Positions 8,052-15,088 of a stretch of DNA of 64,000 nt are shown here, one piece after another. This stretch comes from an uncultured Methanoregula sp. (lineage in GTDB: Archaea; Halobacteriota; Methanomicrobia; Methanomicrobiales; Methanospirillaceae), in the NCBI RefSeq assembly GCF_963677065.1, contig NZ_OY781872.1:2971419-3035418 (forward strand). The letters run 5' to 3'. Under the pieces are notes generated by a model. It worked only from the letters and a program-made list of their open reading frames with translations, was not told where the DNA came from and did not search any database. Made by a program: the position numbers and the translations under genes. The stretch's first letter is position 1, and each line of letters starts with the position of its first letter.

Positions 8052-9071
8052 TTATCCGGCTTTCTCCGGAATTGCGGGAATTTCGCTCCACGGGGAGAGC
8101 AGTTCACGGGTGCCGGAATAATCCGGAATCCGGGGGATTGTACCTGCTGGATCAAACTGCCCGGCCCGGGCCAGTTTCCGCATCATTTTCCGGGATGCCC
8201 GGACCTGGAACAGTTCAATCTTTCCGGATGTGCAGGGCGTTGCAGCTATGTTGAGCGCGGCATTCACATCGGCATGGATCACCCTGCCGCACTGCGGGCA
8301 TTCGAACCGCTTGCGTACCCGTCTCCCGAATGCACCGCACCGGCTGCATCTCTTGGAGGTGTTCATGGGATTGACATACTCAACCGGTATTCCCCGGTTG
8401 AGCGCCCGTTTTTCAATAAGGTTCAGCAGGGTTACAAAGGAGCTGTTCTCAAAAGAGAATTCATAAGAATCCTCAACCGTCCGGTGATTAACGTACCTGT
8501 ACGAGAACAGTTTCTCGAATTTTACCCCGGCACAAAATGATTCTGCAAAACCCACAATCTGCCGGGCGATCTTGTGGAGGGCGGATTTGAACTCCTTCTT
8601 CTCGCGGCTCTTGTTCTTTTTGAGCTTCCAGAGTTTTCCTTCCCGGTAGAGTTTCGTACAGTTCTGTGTTGATGCGGTTTGTGCATAATGCAGTTTTTTT
8701 CCCAGTTTCAGGATCTTCCCGCTCACAGGATCGGCAGCAACAACGGCATGGCCGGTTGTATTCAGATCAACGCCAATCCAGCGGGTTTGCAGCAGTGCAT
8801 CTTGAGGAAATCTGATCACCTTTTTGGTCTCGTGTTCAACTGTGCCTGCATGAAAATTCTCCTGCCCGTACTTGTGCGGAAGCCCCGTACCGTCCAGGCA
8901 GTGGCAGGAGGGGTGACGGGGATCCAAAAAGGTGTGCCGGAATAACCTGGAGAGAACGGGGAGGGGTGGAACAAAAGAAGGGTGCACCGACATGGGGCGG
9001 GTGGGGTTCGGGATTGCGCCGGGAGCGATCCCGGCGGGGCCTGTTCCAGGGTAGTTCCAAATGCGACACAA
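8052..9071 (-). CDS. TnpB-type RuvC nuclease (IS200/IS605 OrfB), N-terminally truncated
   Basis: The open frame is 339 codons but recognisable TnpB homology begins near residue 80-90. From there the RuvC parts are present: 'RWIGVDLNTTGHAV' (RuvC-I aspartate), 'VKFEKLF' (probable RuvC-II glutamate), a zinc knuckle 'CSRCG' plus 'CPQCG', and 'HADVNAALNIA' (RuvC-III aspartate). The wedge and recognition part that fills the first 180 or so residues of full-length TnpB is missing; the translated leader is proline-rich and unlike TnpB, so a start such as the GTG near 8819 is as likely as the upstream ones. No tnpA lies nearby. It is probably a decaying or solo element; guided-nuclease activity is doubtful. 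Confidence 0.7.
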   Translation of the reverse strand: MCRIWNYPGTGPAGIAPGAIPNPTRPMSVHPSFVPPLPVLSRLFRHTFLDPRHPSCHCLDGTGLPHKYGQENFHAGTVEHETKKVIRFPQDALLQTRWIGVDLNTTGHAVVAADPVSGKILKLGKKLHYAQTASTQNCTKLYREGKLWKLKKNKSREKKEFKSALHKIARQIVGFAESFCAGVKFEKLFSYRYVNHRTVEDSYEFSFENSSFVTLLNLIEKRALNRGIPVEYVNPMNTSKRCSRCGAFGRRVRKRFECPQCGRVIHADVNAALNIAATPCTSGKIELFQVRASRKMMRKLARAGQFDPAGTIPRIPDYSGTRELLSPWSEIPAIPEKAG

Positions 9072-9427
9072 TAGAGTCTGGCGATTTTATATATATAATT
9101 TTGGAATTTTATGATTATAAGGAGATATCTGCAAAATTCACAGGGCATTTGAAAATAATTTCCGATTCTTGTGCATCATATCGATCTTTTGTCAGGATGC
9201 ATCAGAGGAACGTTTTCCGGTTCTCTTGTATGTCAACGACGTAGTAAAATGCGTCTGGAGAGGTTAGACCCCGCATTGTTTAAGAGGAAGTTCAAAACAT
9301 ATCACACAAAAAACTATATTATTTTTAATTACTATAGATAAATTCGACATAAATATATAGTTGTGAGAGTGAAAGTACAAAAAAGCAGCATTACCGGAAC
9401 GGCAATGCACCTTGCGGAGTGAGAACG
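9072..9427 (+). promoter_or_regulatory. AT-rich intergenic region with TATA-like boxes
   Basis: No gene is supported here. The composition is much more AT-rich than the surroundings. TATA-like boxes occur at 9084-9093 (TTTATATATA) and again at 9350-9362 just before the zinc-ribbon gene at 9428. 'AACTATATT' at 9312 and 'ACTATAGATAAATTC' at 9340 resemble AT-rich elements found upstream of other genes in the window. The rest, 9120-9300, shows nothing I recognise. Confidence 0.35.
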
Positions 9428-9661
9428 ATGCTCAGATCCCAGACGCACTATTATGATACAATCGAGCGTGATGCAAAGAGAACAAAAAATTTCTGCCCGG
9501 AACGAGTCATTCATACCGTACAGGAAGGATCCCACAGGAATCCCATCCCCGAAATCCGGTGCTTCCGGTGCGGAGAATCATTTCCCGTAACAGATTTTCT
9601 CTCCACGAAAAAAAGCGGCCTGTGCACAACCTGCTGGGAACGGAAGATACCTGGTTGCTGA
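9428..9661 (+). CDS. Small zinc-ribbon protein
   Basis: Protein of 77 residues. Two CxxC pairs, 'CFRCGESFP' and 'CTTCWERK', form a probable C-terminal zinc ribbon, after a charged N-terminal part. GGAG at 9416-9419 lies eight bases before ATG 9428, which decides this start over the in-frame GTG at 9419 that overlaps the ribosome site. It is convergent with the PhoU-like gene downstream. The family is not identified; a role in nucleic-acid binding or as a metal-dependent adaptor is only a guess. Confidence 0.6.
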   Translation: MLRSQTHYYDTIERDAKRTKNFCPERVIHTVQEGSHRNPIPEIRCFRCGESFPVTDFLSTKKSGLCTTCWERKIPGC

Positions 9662-9712
9662 GAACGAGATAAAAACCCGGGCAGGTTTTTTTAAAAGATG
9701 CCAGATAAAAAA

Positions 9713-10747
9713 TTATTTGACAGATTTTGCCCGGGTCATCACGGCCTCATTTCCGACAAGCAGGTTGATGACGGTCTCTGAGATATCGCCGGCATACTCC
9801 CCGCACCGCCGGATGCTTTCTGCAACATAGCCGACATGGATGGCAACGAGCGTGTCCTGCTTCAGGACCATATTGTTGATATCGCCGCAGATATTCTCAA
9901 GGGCTGCAATCGATTCGATGTTCCGGTGGGCTTCTTTCATATCGGTGTTGAAGAACGAGACAATGCTCCGGTCGAAGATCTCAAGGGACATGGCGCTTGC
10001 CTTCCTGAGGGCATTGATGGTCGTGGTATCCGGGCCGGCGTCGATTATCGGCCGGGCATTTTCTGCAATCCGGACCGCATGGTCGCCCACCCGCTCGATG
10101 ATCCGGCTGAGTATGTAATAGTTCATCGCCATGCCAGGCGAGATTCCCATCTTCCGGGAGAGAGTATTGTTCTGCATGATCATGTTGGTCTGGCGTGCAA
10201 TGAGCCAGTTGAGCCGGTCGGCATCCATGTCGCGGGCAATGACATCGTCTGCCAGATCGTGGTTCTGTGTGGCGAGCGCTGCAATCGCATCCTCGTGCAT
10301 GGTCTTGACGATCACAAACATGCGCCGGATGGTATTGTCAAACGGCATCTCGGCAGGATTGAGGAGATCTTTTATCGCAATGACATCCTCGGTCTCCTCG
10401 ACCACTTCCTGGCCGATGGTCATCTGGGTGAAATCCCGCACAACGGTCCGGACAAACGGCGGGAACCGCTGTTTCGAACTGAGCCGGATCATCGAAAACC
10501 CGGTAATGTACGTCCCGATGAGGAGCCGGAACAAAAAGGCCGGGTCCGAGACCGTACCGACATCGATCTCTTTTGTCCGCTGGATCGGCTCTTCCGTGAT
10601 CTTCTTGGTCACGATCAGTGTTCCGTCCGGCTGGACCATCAGCCCCACCGGATCGTTCTTCTTGATCTTCTGGCTCTCCGCCCAGTCCTTGGGAAGCGTC
10701 ACCACAAACGATGAGCCCCCGGTCATCTGCACCCGCCGTATCTCCAT
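9713..10747 (-). CDS. Phosphate uptake regulator, AbrB-PhoU fusion
   Basis: About 344 residues. The N terminus 'RRVQMTGGSSFVVTLPKDW' is an AbrB/SpoVT-type swapped-hairpin DNA-binding domain (roughly residues 1-50). Two PhoU-type helical repeats follow, with conserved pieces such as 'RIIERVGDHAVRIAENA' and 'RRCGEYAGDISE'. The architecture is typical of archaeal PhoU regulators that bind DNA directly. ATG 10747 is preferred because 'GGTGA' precedes it; the in-frame GTG at 10756 overlaps that site. The gene is divergent from pstS, and the shared 130-bp promoter region is the natural place for phosphate control of both, which is an inference. Confidence 0.88.
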   Translation of the reverse strand: MEIRRVQMTGGSSFVVTLPKDWAESQKIKKNDPVGLMVQPDGTLIVTKKITEEPIQRTKEIDVGTVSDPAFLFRLLIGTYITGFSMIRLSSKQRFPPFVRTVVRDFTQMTIGQEVVEETEDVIAIKDLLNPAEMPFDNTIRRMFVIVKTMHEDAIAALATQNHDLADDVIARDMDADRLNWLIARQTNMIMQNNTLSRKMGISPGMAMNYYILSRIIERVGDHAVRIAENARPIIDAGPDTTTINALRKASAMSLEIFDRSIVSFFNTDMKEAHRNIESIAALENICGDINNMVLKQDTLVAIHVGYVAESIRRCGEYAGDISETVINLLVGNEAVMTRAKSVK

Positions 10748-10756
10748 CCGTGTCAC

Positions 10757-10879
10757 CGCATTACAATAGAAATATGATTTAATTGTTAAACTCTATTTTA
10801 ATCTTTGATACATATATACTAGTATAGTTTATGTCGAAAAGACGTTTATTACCCCCCGTGAAATGAGAGATGGAACACC
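10757..10879. promoter_or_regulatory. Divergent phoU-like/pstS promoter region with 12-bp palindrome
   Basis: Very AT-rich spacer between two divergent phosphate genes. TATA-like sequence occurs on both strands (10765-10800 and 10811-10830). The perfect palindrome TATACTAGTATA sits at 10815-10826 and could be an operator overlapping the pstS TATA box. The AbrB-like domain of the neighbouring regulator makes autoregulation from here plausible. I infer this only from position and symmetry. Confidence 0.45.
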
Positions 10880-11884
10880 ATGAAAGCAAACCGGAGTTCG
10901 TATCTCTTTGTAACCTTAAGCCTGGTCATCCTGCTCATCGCGTCGATGGCAATAGCCGGCTGTACCGACAATGGAACAAAAACCTCGTCTGCCAATCCCG
11001 CGGCAACCCCTGCGGCAACCGCAGCAGCAGTTGCCCCGGCAAGTACCCCTGCAGCAGTGTCAGCCCCGGTAGTTGCGGCAACCACCGCTGCAGCGGCTCC
11101 GGTCGCATCGGGTCAGAAGCAGAGCATCACGATCAGCGGCTCGACAACGGTCCTTCCGATCGTCCAGAAAGCTGCCGACCAGTATATGGCAGCCCACCCG
11201 AACGCTGACATCCAGGTATCCGGTGGCGGCAGCGGTGTCGGTATCCAGGCAATTGGCGCAAAGACCGTTGATATCGGCATGACCTCCCGCGAAGTGACCA
11301 AGGACGAGCTGAAAAAGTATCCCGACTTTGTCGTCACCACGGTTGCAAAGGACGGCATCGCCGTTATCGTGAACCCGGCAAACACCATCCCGTACATCAC
11401 GCTCGACCAGATCAAGAATATCTACCTTGGCAAGATCACCAAGTGGACCGAGATCTCCGGTGCCGGCGTACCCGGCACGAACAACCAGATCGTGATCGTT
11501 GGCCGCGACAGCGCATCCGGGACCCGGACCTACTTCGACGAGACCGTGCTCCTGAAAGCAACCCCGACAAGCAAGATGCTTGAGAAGAACTCCAATGGCG
11601 CTGTCACCCAGACCGTTGCCCAGACCCCCGGCGCTATCGGCTATGTCTCGATCGGCTTTGTCTCAAACGATGTCAAGGCAGTCCCCGTCTGGTACAATGC
11701 CCAGAAGATTGTTGCACCCACCCTTGACAATGTCAAGTCCAAGACCTACCCGGTCTCCCGTGACCTCTACGTGATCACCAACGGCCAGCCCTCGGGCCTT
11801 GCCGGCGACTTCATCAAGTACATCCTCAGCCCGGAAGGCCAGAAGATTGTTGCCGACGAAGGCTACGTCACTCTCACCAGCTGA
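10880..11884 (+). CDS. pstS: PstS-type phosphate-binding lipoprotein
   Basis: Periplasmic-type phosphate-binding protein of 334 residues. The N terminus has a charged start, a hydrophobic core and a lipobox 'AIAGC' with the cysteine near residue 29, then an Ala/Pro/Thr-rich linker to about residue 75. The PstS fold follows with 'ISGSTTVLPI', 'VSGGGSGVGI', 'DIGMTSREV' and 'GRDSASGTRTYF', all phosphate-contacting regions in this family. Unusually, no pstC, pstA or pstB follows; the next gene is an ArsC-like phosphatase. It may feed a Pst permease elsewhere or act as a sensor or scavenger. The divergent AbrB-PhoU gene points to phosphate regulation. Confidence 0.9.
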   Translation: MKANRSSYLFVTLSLVILLIASMAIAGCTDNGTKTSSANPAATPAATAAAVAPASTPAAVSAPVVAATTAAAAPVASGQKQSITISGSTTVLPIVQKAADQYMAAHPNADIQVSGGGSGVGIQAIGAKTVDIGMTSREVTKDELKKYPDFVVTTVAKDGIAVIVNPANTIPYITLDQIKNIYLGKITKWTEISGAGVPGTNNQIVIVGRDSASGTRTYFDETVLLKATPTSKMLEKNSNGAVTQTVAQTPGAIGYVSIGFVSNDVKAVPVWYNAQKIVAPTLDNVKSKTYPVSRDLYVITNGQPSGLAGDFIKYILSPEGQKIVADEGYVTLTS

Positions 11885-12134
11885 ACCGGAACTGATCACC
11901 AACCCATTTTTGCGCATGAAAAGGAGGCGAACATCCTGGGATCCCGCGACAACGCAGAACAGGGACATCTCGCCTCCCCCCGCACAGCAAGAATCTCATT
12001 CCGTAAGGAATCTGCGACAAACGGATTCTTCCGCACAGCGATCTTTGCCATCGCAGTTGCAACCATAATCGCCACTCCATGCGCACCGGTAATCGCGTTG
12101 AGATTCGCGGATCAACCAGGTTAACGGAGAGGTT
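11885..12134 (+). other. pstS downstream spacer, possible remnant of a pstC start
   Basis: A very good ribosome site 'AAAAGGAGGCGAAC' at 11918-11931 is followed by ATC CTG instead of a start codon. In that frame an uninterrupted reading runs to 12124 and ends in a hydrophobic helix ('FFRTAIFAIAVATIIA') and a stop. The position directly after pstS, plus the leader and first-helix pattern, is what a PstC permease would show, but there is no start codon and no further permease. No motif proves it. Confidence 0.2.
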
Positions 12135-12551
12135 ATGGAAAAGAAGACCGTGCTCTTTGTCTGTTCGTTCAATTCGGTCAGATCGCAGATAGCCCAGGGC
12201 CTTCTCAATGCCCGCTGCAATAACCGTTATACTGCATACTCCGCCGGTATCGCCCCGGCGGGACTGAACCCGTATGCCGTTGCCGTGATGAAGGAAGCGG
12301 GAATCGACATCACGTCCCAGAAGTCCAGAAGACTCGCGGACTATAACGGGGTGAGATTCGATTATGTTGTCACCATGTGCGATGGCGTAAAAACAGCAGT
12401 TGCCGGATCCATCCCGGAAGGCGTCACCATGATCCACCGGGGATTTGTCAGCCCTTCGGAAATCCGGAAGGACAAGGACCAGGTACTTGCGGATTTCCGC
12501 AAACTCCGAAACAGTATCAATGACTGGCTCTCCGAACTGTTTCCGGATTAA
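12135..12551 (+). CDS. Arsenate reductase / low-molecular-weight phosphotyrosine phosphatase family protein
   Basis: 138 residues of the LMW-PTP/ArsC fold. The P-loop is 'VCSFNSVRSQIA', with Cys10-X5-Arg16, directly after the first beta strand; 'YSAGIAP' matches the family's second conserved block. In this class the cysteine attacks arsenate or phosphotyrosine. The distal acid is usually in a DPx motif; here the region reads 'RGFVSPSEIRKDKD', so the general acid is unclear. The gene sits after pstS with 250 bp between, which suits arsenate entering through phosphate uptake, though a protein phosphatase role is equally possible. Confidence 0.8.
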   Translation: MEKKTVLFVCSFNSVRSQIAQGLLNARCNNRYTAYSAGIAPAGLNPYAVAVMKEAGIDITSQKSRRLADYNGVRFDYVVTMCDGVKTAVAGSIPEGVTMIHRGFVSPSEIRKDKDQVLADFRKLRNSINDWLSELFPD

Positions 12552-12744
12552 AAAGAGTTCCGGCTGCCCCAAGAGTTCCTGACCTCGCATCCTGACGGAC
12601 CTGCGCCGGGGAGGGCAAAGGCCACGGACCCCGTATGTTCATCCTGAAACAGTTCGGTGACAATGAGCTTCGCGTGGCAATCGGACTTGCCCCGAACAGG
12701 TAATCCAGCGGAACCGTATGTGGCAAAAGGTCCTGTCACAAATA

Positions 12745-12812
12745 TAGTAATTACATAGTTTCTATATAGAAATTATTTTAAGTATATACTTTTAAAATAG
12801 AGTATGTAAGAG
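12745..12812 (+). promoter_or_regulatory. AT-rich promoter with two palindromic TATA elements
   Basis: Within the 280-bp spacer after the ArsC-like gene, 12745-12812 is sharply AT-rich. It holds two perfect palindromes, TTTCTATATAGAAA near 12759-12772 and AAGTATATACTT near 12780-12791. Either could serve as TATA box and operator for the gene starting at 12830. The remainder of 12552-12744 shows no gene; a 22-codon ORF near 12634 is not supported. Confidence 0.4.
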
Positions 12813-12829
12813 CTGGACCAGGTCCGGGC

Positions 12830-13204
12830 ATGGGGTCCGGGAGAGGGCCCGGCTCATGGAGCAGGAGAATGGAATACCGACAAACAAGTGGCCGGACGTC
12901 TCCGGTGTTGCACAAACCGGTGAAACACTGGAGAGCCGACGAAAGTCTGTTTGATGAATGCAGGAACCTTGTCAGAGTATTAACGCAGAAGACCGAGACC
13001 CTGGACCGGAATCAACGGGTTGACCCGGAGATCGCGGTGCATATCCGGACCATGGGATCAACGCTCGCATCCTTAACCGATCTCATCAACCGGCTCGACC
13101 GGGAGTCCCGGCCTTCACATGCCCCGGAAATCCTCGAAGATGCCCACGGATTCACCTATGAGTCAGTACGGTCCTGCGATCTCGACCGGATCAGCGACAA
13201 GTAA
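12830..13204 (+). CDS. Hypothetical protein
   Basis: Up to 124 residues; start uncertain. The in-frame ATG at 12869 would give 111 residues and lacks a well-spaced ribosome site, and the leader before it is Gly/Arg/Ser-rich and may be untranslated. The body from about residue 35 is predicted helical and charged ('FDECRNLVRVLTQKTETL', 'STLASLTDLINRL'), suggesting a small helical hairpin. No family recognised. It begins a same-strand run with 13216 and the response regulator at 13432, so it may belong to that signalling unit. Confidence 0.5.
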   Translation: MGSGRGPGSWSRRMEYRQTSGRTSPVLHKPVKHWRADESLFDECRNLVRVLTQKTETLDRNQRVDPEIAVHIRTMGSTLASLTDLINRLDRESRPSHAPEILEDAHGFTYESVRSCDLDRISDK

Positions 13205-13215
13205 GGGAGCAAACC

Positions 13216-13401
13216 ATGGACGCTGCAAGGAACGGAAAGAACACCGACACGCTGTACAGATATGGCGATGAACCGGTCGAGAAGATACCGATGCACCCGG
13301 ACGATTTCAAAGCCCATCTTGACTGGGTGACTGCCAAACGGTTCCACGAACAGGCCAATGGATCATTCAGAGAAAAACCGGCATACTGCCGGATCGGATA
13401 A
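13216..13401 (+). CDS. Small hypothetical protein
   Basis: 61 residues, charged, no transmembrane segment and no known motif. A good ribosome site, GGGAG at 13204-13208, precedes ATG 13216 by seven bases. It lies 11 bp after the previous ORF and 30 bp before the REC-TPR regulator, so it is probably co-transcribed with both. Function unknown. Confidence 0.55.
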   Translation: MDAARNGKNTDTLYRYGDEPVEKIPMHPDDFKAHLDWVTAKRFHEQANGSFREKPAYCRIG

Positions 13402-13431
13402 TCACCGGGCGAAAAGCGAGGAGATCAGGAA

Positions 13432-14598
13432 ATGCCGACCCGCATCTTCATTGTGGAGGATGATGAGATAATCGTCCACCTCATCTCGGAGATCCTCACG
13501 ATGAAGGGTTATGCCATCGCCGGTTCTGCAAGTTCCGGAGACGAAGTCCTCTCCAAGATCCCAGAAACGCCGTGCGATGTGATCCTGATGGATATCGGCC
13601 TCAAAGGGGAAGCCGATGGCATAACCGTTGCCCGCATCCTGAGCATGCGGGTCCGCACCCCCATCATCTTCGTGACCGGCCAGTTCGACGACCAGATCCT
13701 CGAGAGGGCCAAGACACCGAACACGTACGGCTACATCATCAAACCCTTTACTGCAAACGACCTCTGCTCCAATATTGAAATTGCACTCTTCAACTACCGG
13801 CTCCGTTCAGGACCGGCCAGGGAACCGGAGCCGGTTGCAGCAGGAGAGATCAGGCCCGCGGCAGCTGCACCCGTTCCGGCAGCCCGGAACGGAGCAGTGC
13901 CGGCCCAGTCCCATACGAGACGGGAAGGACTCAAACATCTCTATGATCACGGGCTTCATTACCAGTCCAAAGGCAATTACGACCGGGCCCTGCAGTACTT
14001 CATCGAAATCCTGCAGCAGGATCCGCATGATCCTTCCATCTGGGTGGAAAAAGGGGATGTTCTCCAGAACATGGGAAGGACCAGCGAGGCACTCGCGGCC
14101 ATCGACACGGCTCTCGGTCTCGATCCGGCAAGCGAATATGCCCTGTGCAAGAAGAGCCGGGTCCTCTGCAGTGCCGGCCGGCAGGAGGACGCACTCGCTA
14201 CGATAGAAGTAGCACTTACCATTACCCGCGATCCCCGGGCACTTCTCGTTGAAAAAGGATTAATCCTGCACGAGCTGGGACGAAACAAGGAAGCGATCGG
14301 GATCCTGGATCACGCGATCGAGATGAACCGGAAGAGTGGGTACGCTCTCGGTGCAAAAGGCCGGATCCTGGGAAAACTCGGCATGAACCGGGAGGCGCTG
14401 GCCGCATTCGGGACAGCGCTGAGCATCGAGCCGAAGAATGTCTCCCTCTGGATGGATCTCATCCGGCTCTTTGAACAGAAACGGAATTACCATACGGCCC
14501 TCAACATCATCCAGATGGCGATCGAGAAGAACCCGGAGAATGCGATTCTCGTAATGAAGCGGGAAACCCTGCTGACCAGGACAATTCCGGTCACATGA
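13432..14598 (+). CDS. Response regulator: REC domain with C-terminal TPR repeats
   Basis: 388 residues. Residues 1-120 are a receiver domain: acidic pair in 'VEDDE', phosphoacceptor Asp54 in 'ILMDIG', Thr in 'FVTGQ' and Lys in 'IIKPFT'. An Ala/Pro-rich linker (residues 123-160) leads to five or so TPR units between about 165 and 380, seen as repeated 'A...Y..AL..FD.AL..DP' patterns such as 'NYDRALQYFIEILQQDPHDP'. There is no DNA-binding domain, so output is probably protein-protein. 'GAGGAGATCAGGAA' before the ATG is a strong ribosome site. The partner kinase is not evident; the nearest is the convergent hybrid at 15089. Confidence 0.88.
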   Translation: MPTRIFIVEDDEIIVHLISEILTMKGYAIAGSASSGDEVLSKIPETPCDVILMDIGLKGEADGITVARILSMRVRTPIIFVTGQFDDQILERAKTPNTYGYIIKPFTANDLCSNIEIALFNYRLRSGPAREPEPVAAGEIRPAAAAPVPAARNGAVPAQSHTRREGLKHLYDHGLHYQSKGNYDRALQYFIEILQQDPHDPSIWVEKGDVLQNMGRTSEALAAIDTALGLDPASEYALCKKSRVLCSAGRQEDALATIEVALTITRDPRALLVEKGLILHELGRNKEAIGILDHAIEMNRKSGYALGAKGRILGKLGMNREALAAFGTALSIEPKNVSLWMDLIRLFEQKRNYHTALNIIQMAIEKNPENAILVMKRETLLTRTIPVT

Positions 14599-14707
14599 CC
14601 CCATTTCGGAATTCCCGGTACCGAAAAACGATCATCAACTGCAGGCGCAACACAATATTTCCCGATGATCCCGGCGTGATGCACCGGGTGAGAGAGAAGG
14701 CATCCAG

Positions 14708-14848
14708 ATGAGAACTGAATATAACATCCGATCGTTGAACTTCATAATAGAGACCCACGAAACGGGATCGGAACAGGAACAACATCCTGTTCCCCCTGTT
14801 TCTCTGTACATCGCGGTATCGCCCACATCCGTGATCGGGATGGACTGA
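14708..14848 (+). CDS. Possible small protein (46 residues)
   Basis: An ATG at 14708 follows 'GAGAGAAGG' at a suitable distance and opens a 46-codon frame ending at TGA 14846-14848. A Rho-independent-like hairpin with a T-run lies 50 bp downstream. The peptide is soluble and unlike any family I know. Support is only the ribosome site and the terminator. The rest of the 490-bp gap (14599-15088) shows no gene. Confidence 0.3.
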   Translation: MRTEYNIRSLNFIIETHETGSEQEQHPVPPVSLYIAVSPTSVIGMD

Positions 14849-14897
14849 TCCTGAAAACGGGGGCCGGATACAAAAATCTCAAGATCAACAAATCCTG

Positions 14898-14936
14898 TAC
14901 CGGTTTTATCACCGGTATCTTTCCCTCGTTTTTTTT
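14898..14936 (+). terminator. Hairpin plus T-run terminator
   Basis: TACCGGT (14898-14904) pairs with ACCGGTA (14911-14917) around a 6-base loop; 14918-14936 is T-rich and ends in eight T. It lies downstream of the REC-TPR operon and the possible 46-residue ORF, on the plus strand, ahead of the convergent hybrid kinase. Confidence 0.5.
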
Positions 14937-15088
14937 CAATTATTCATCGTCAGCAGATGGCACTTTTTAAAACGAGCGCGTCCCCCCAATCCATTGAGAA
15001 GAGGCAGATCGGTTTTCGATCCCGGTTGCAGGCTTTGCCGGCAGAAGGGGGGATTCTGATCCAGAGAGAAAAGAAAAAAGCTGCCGGC

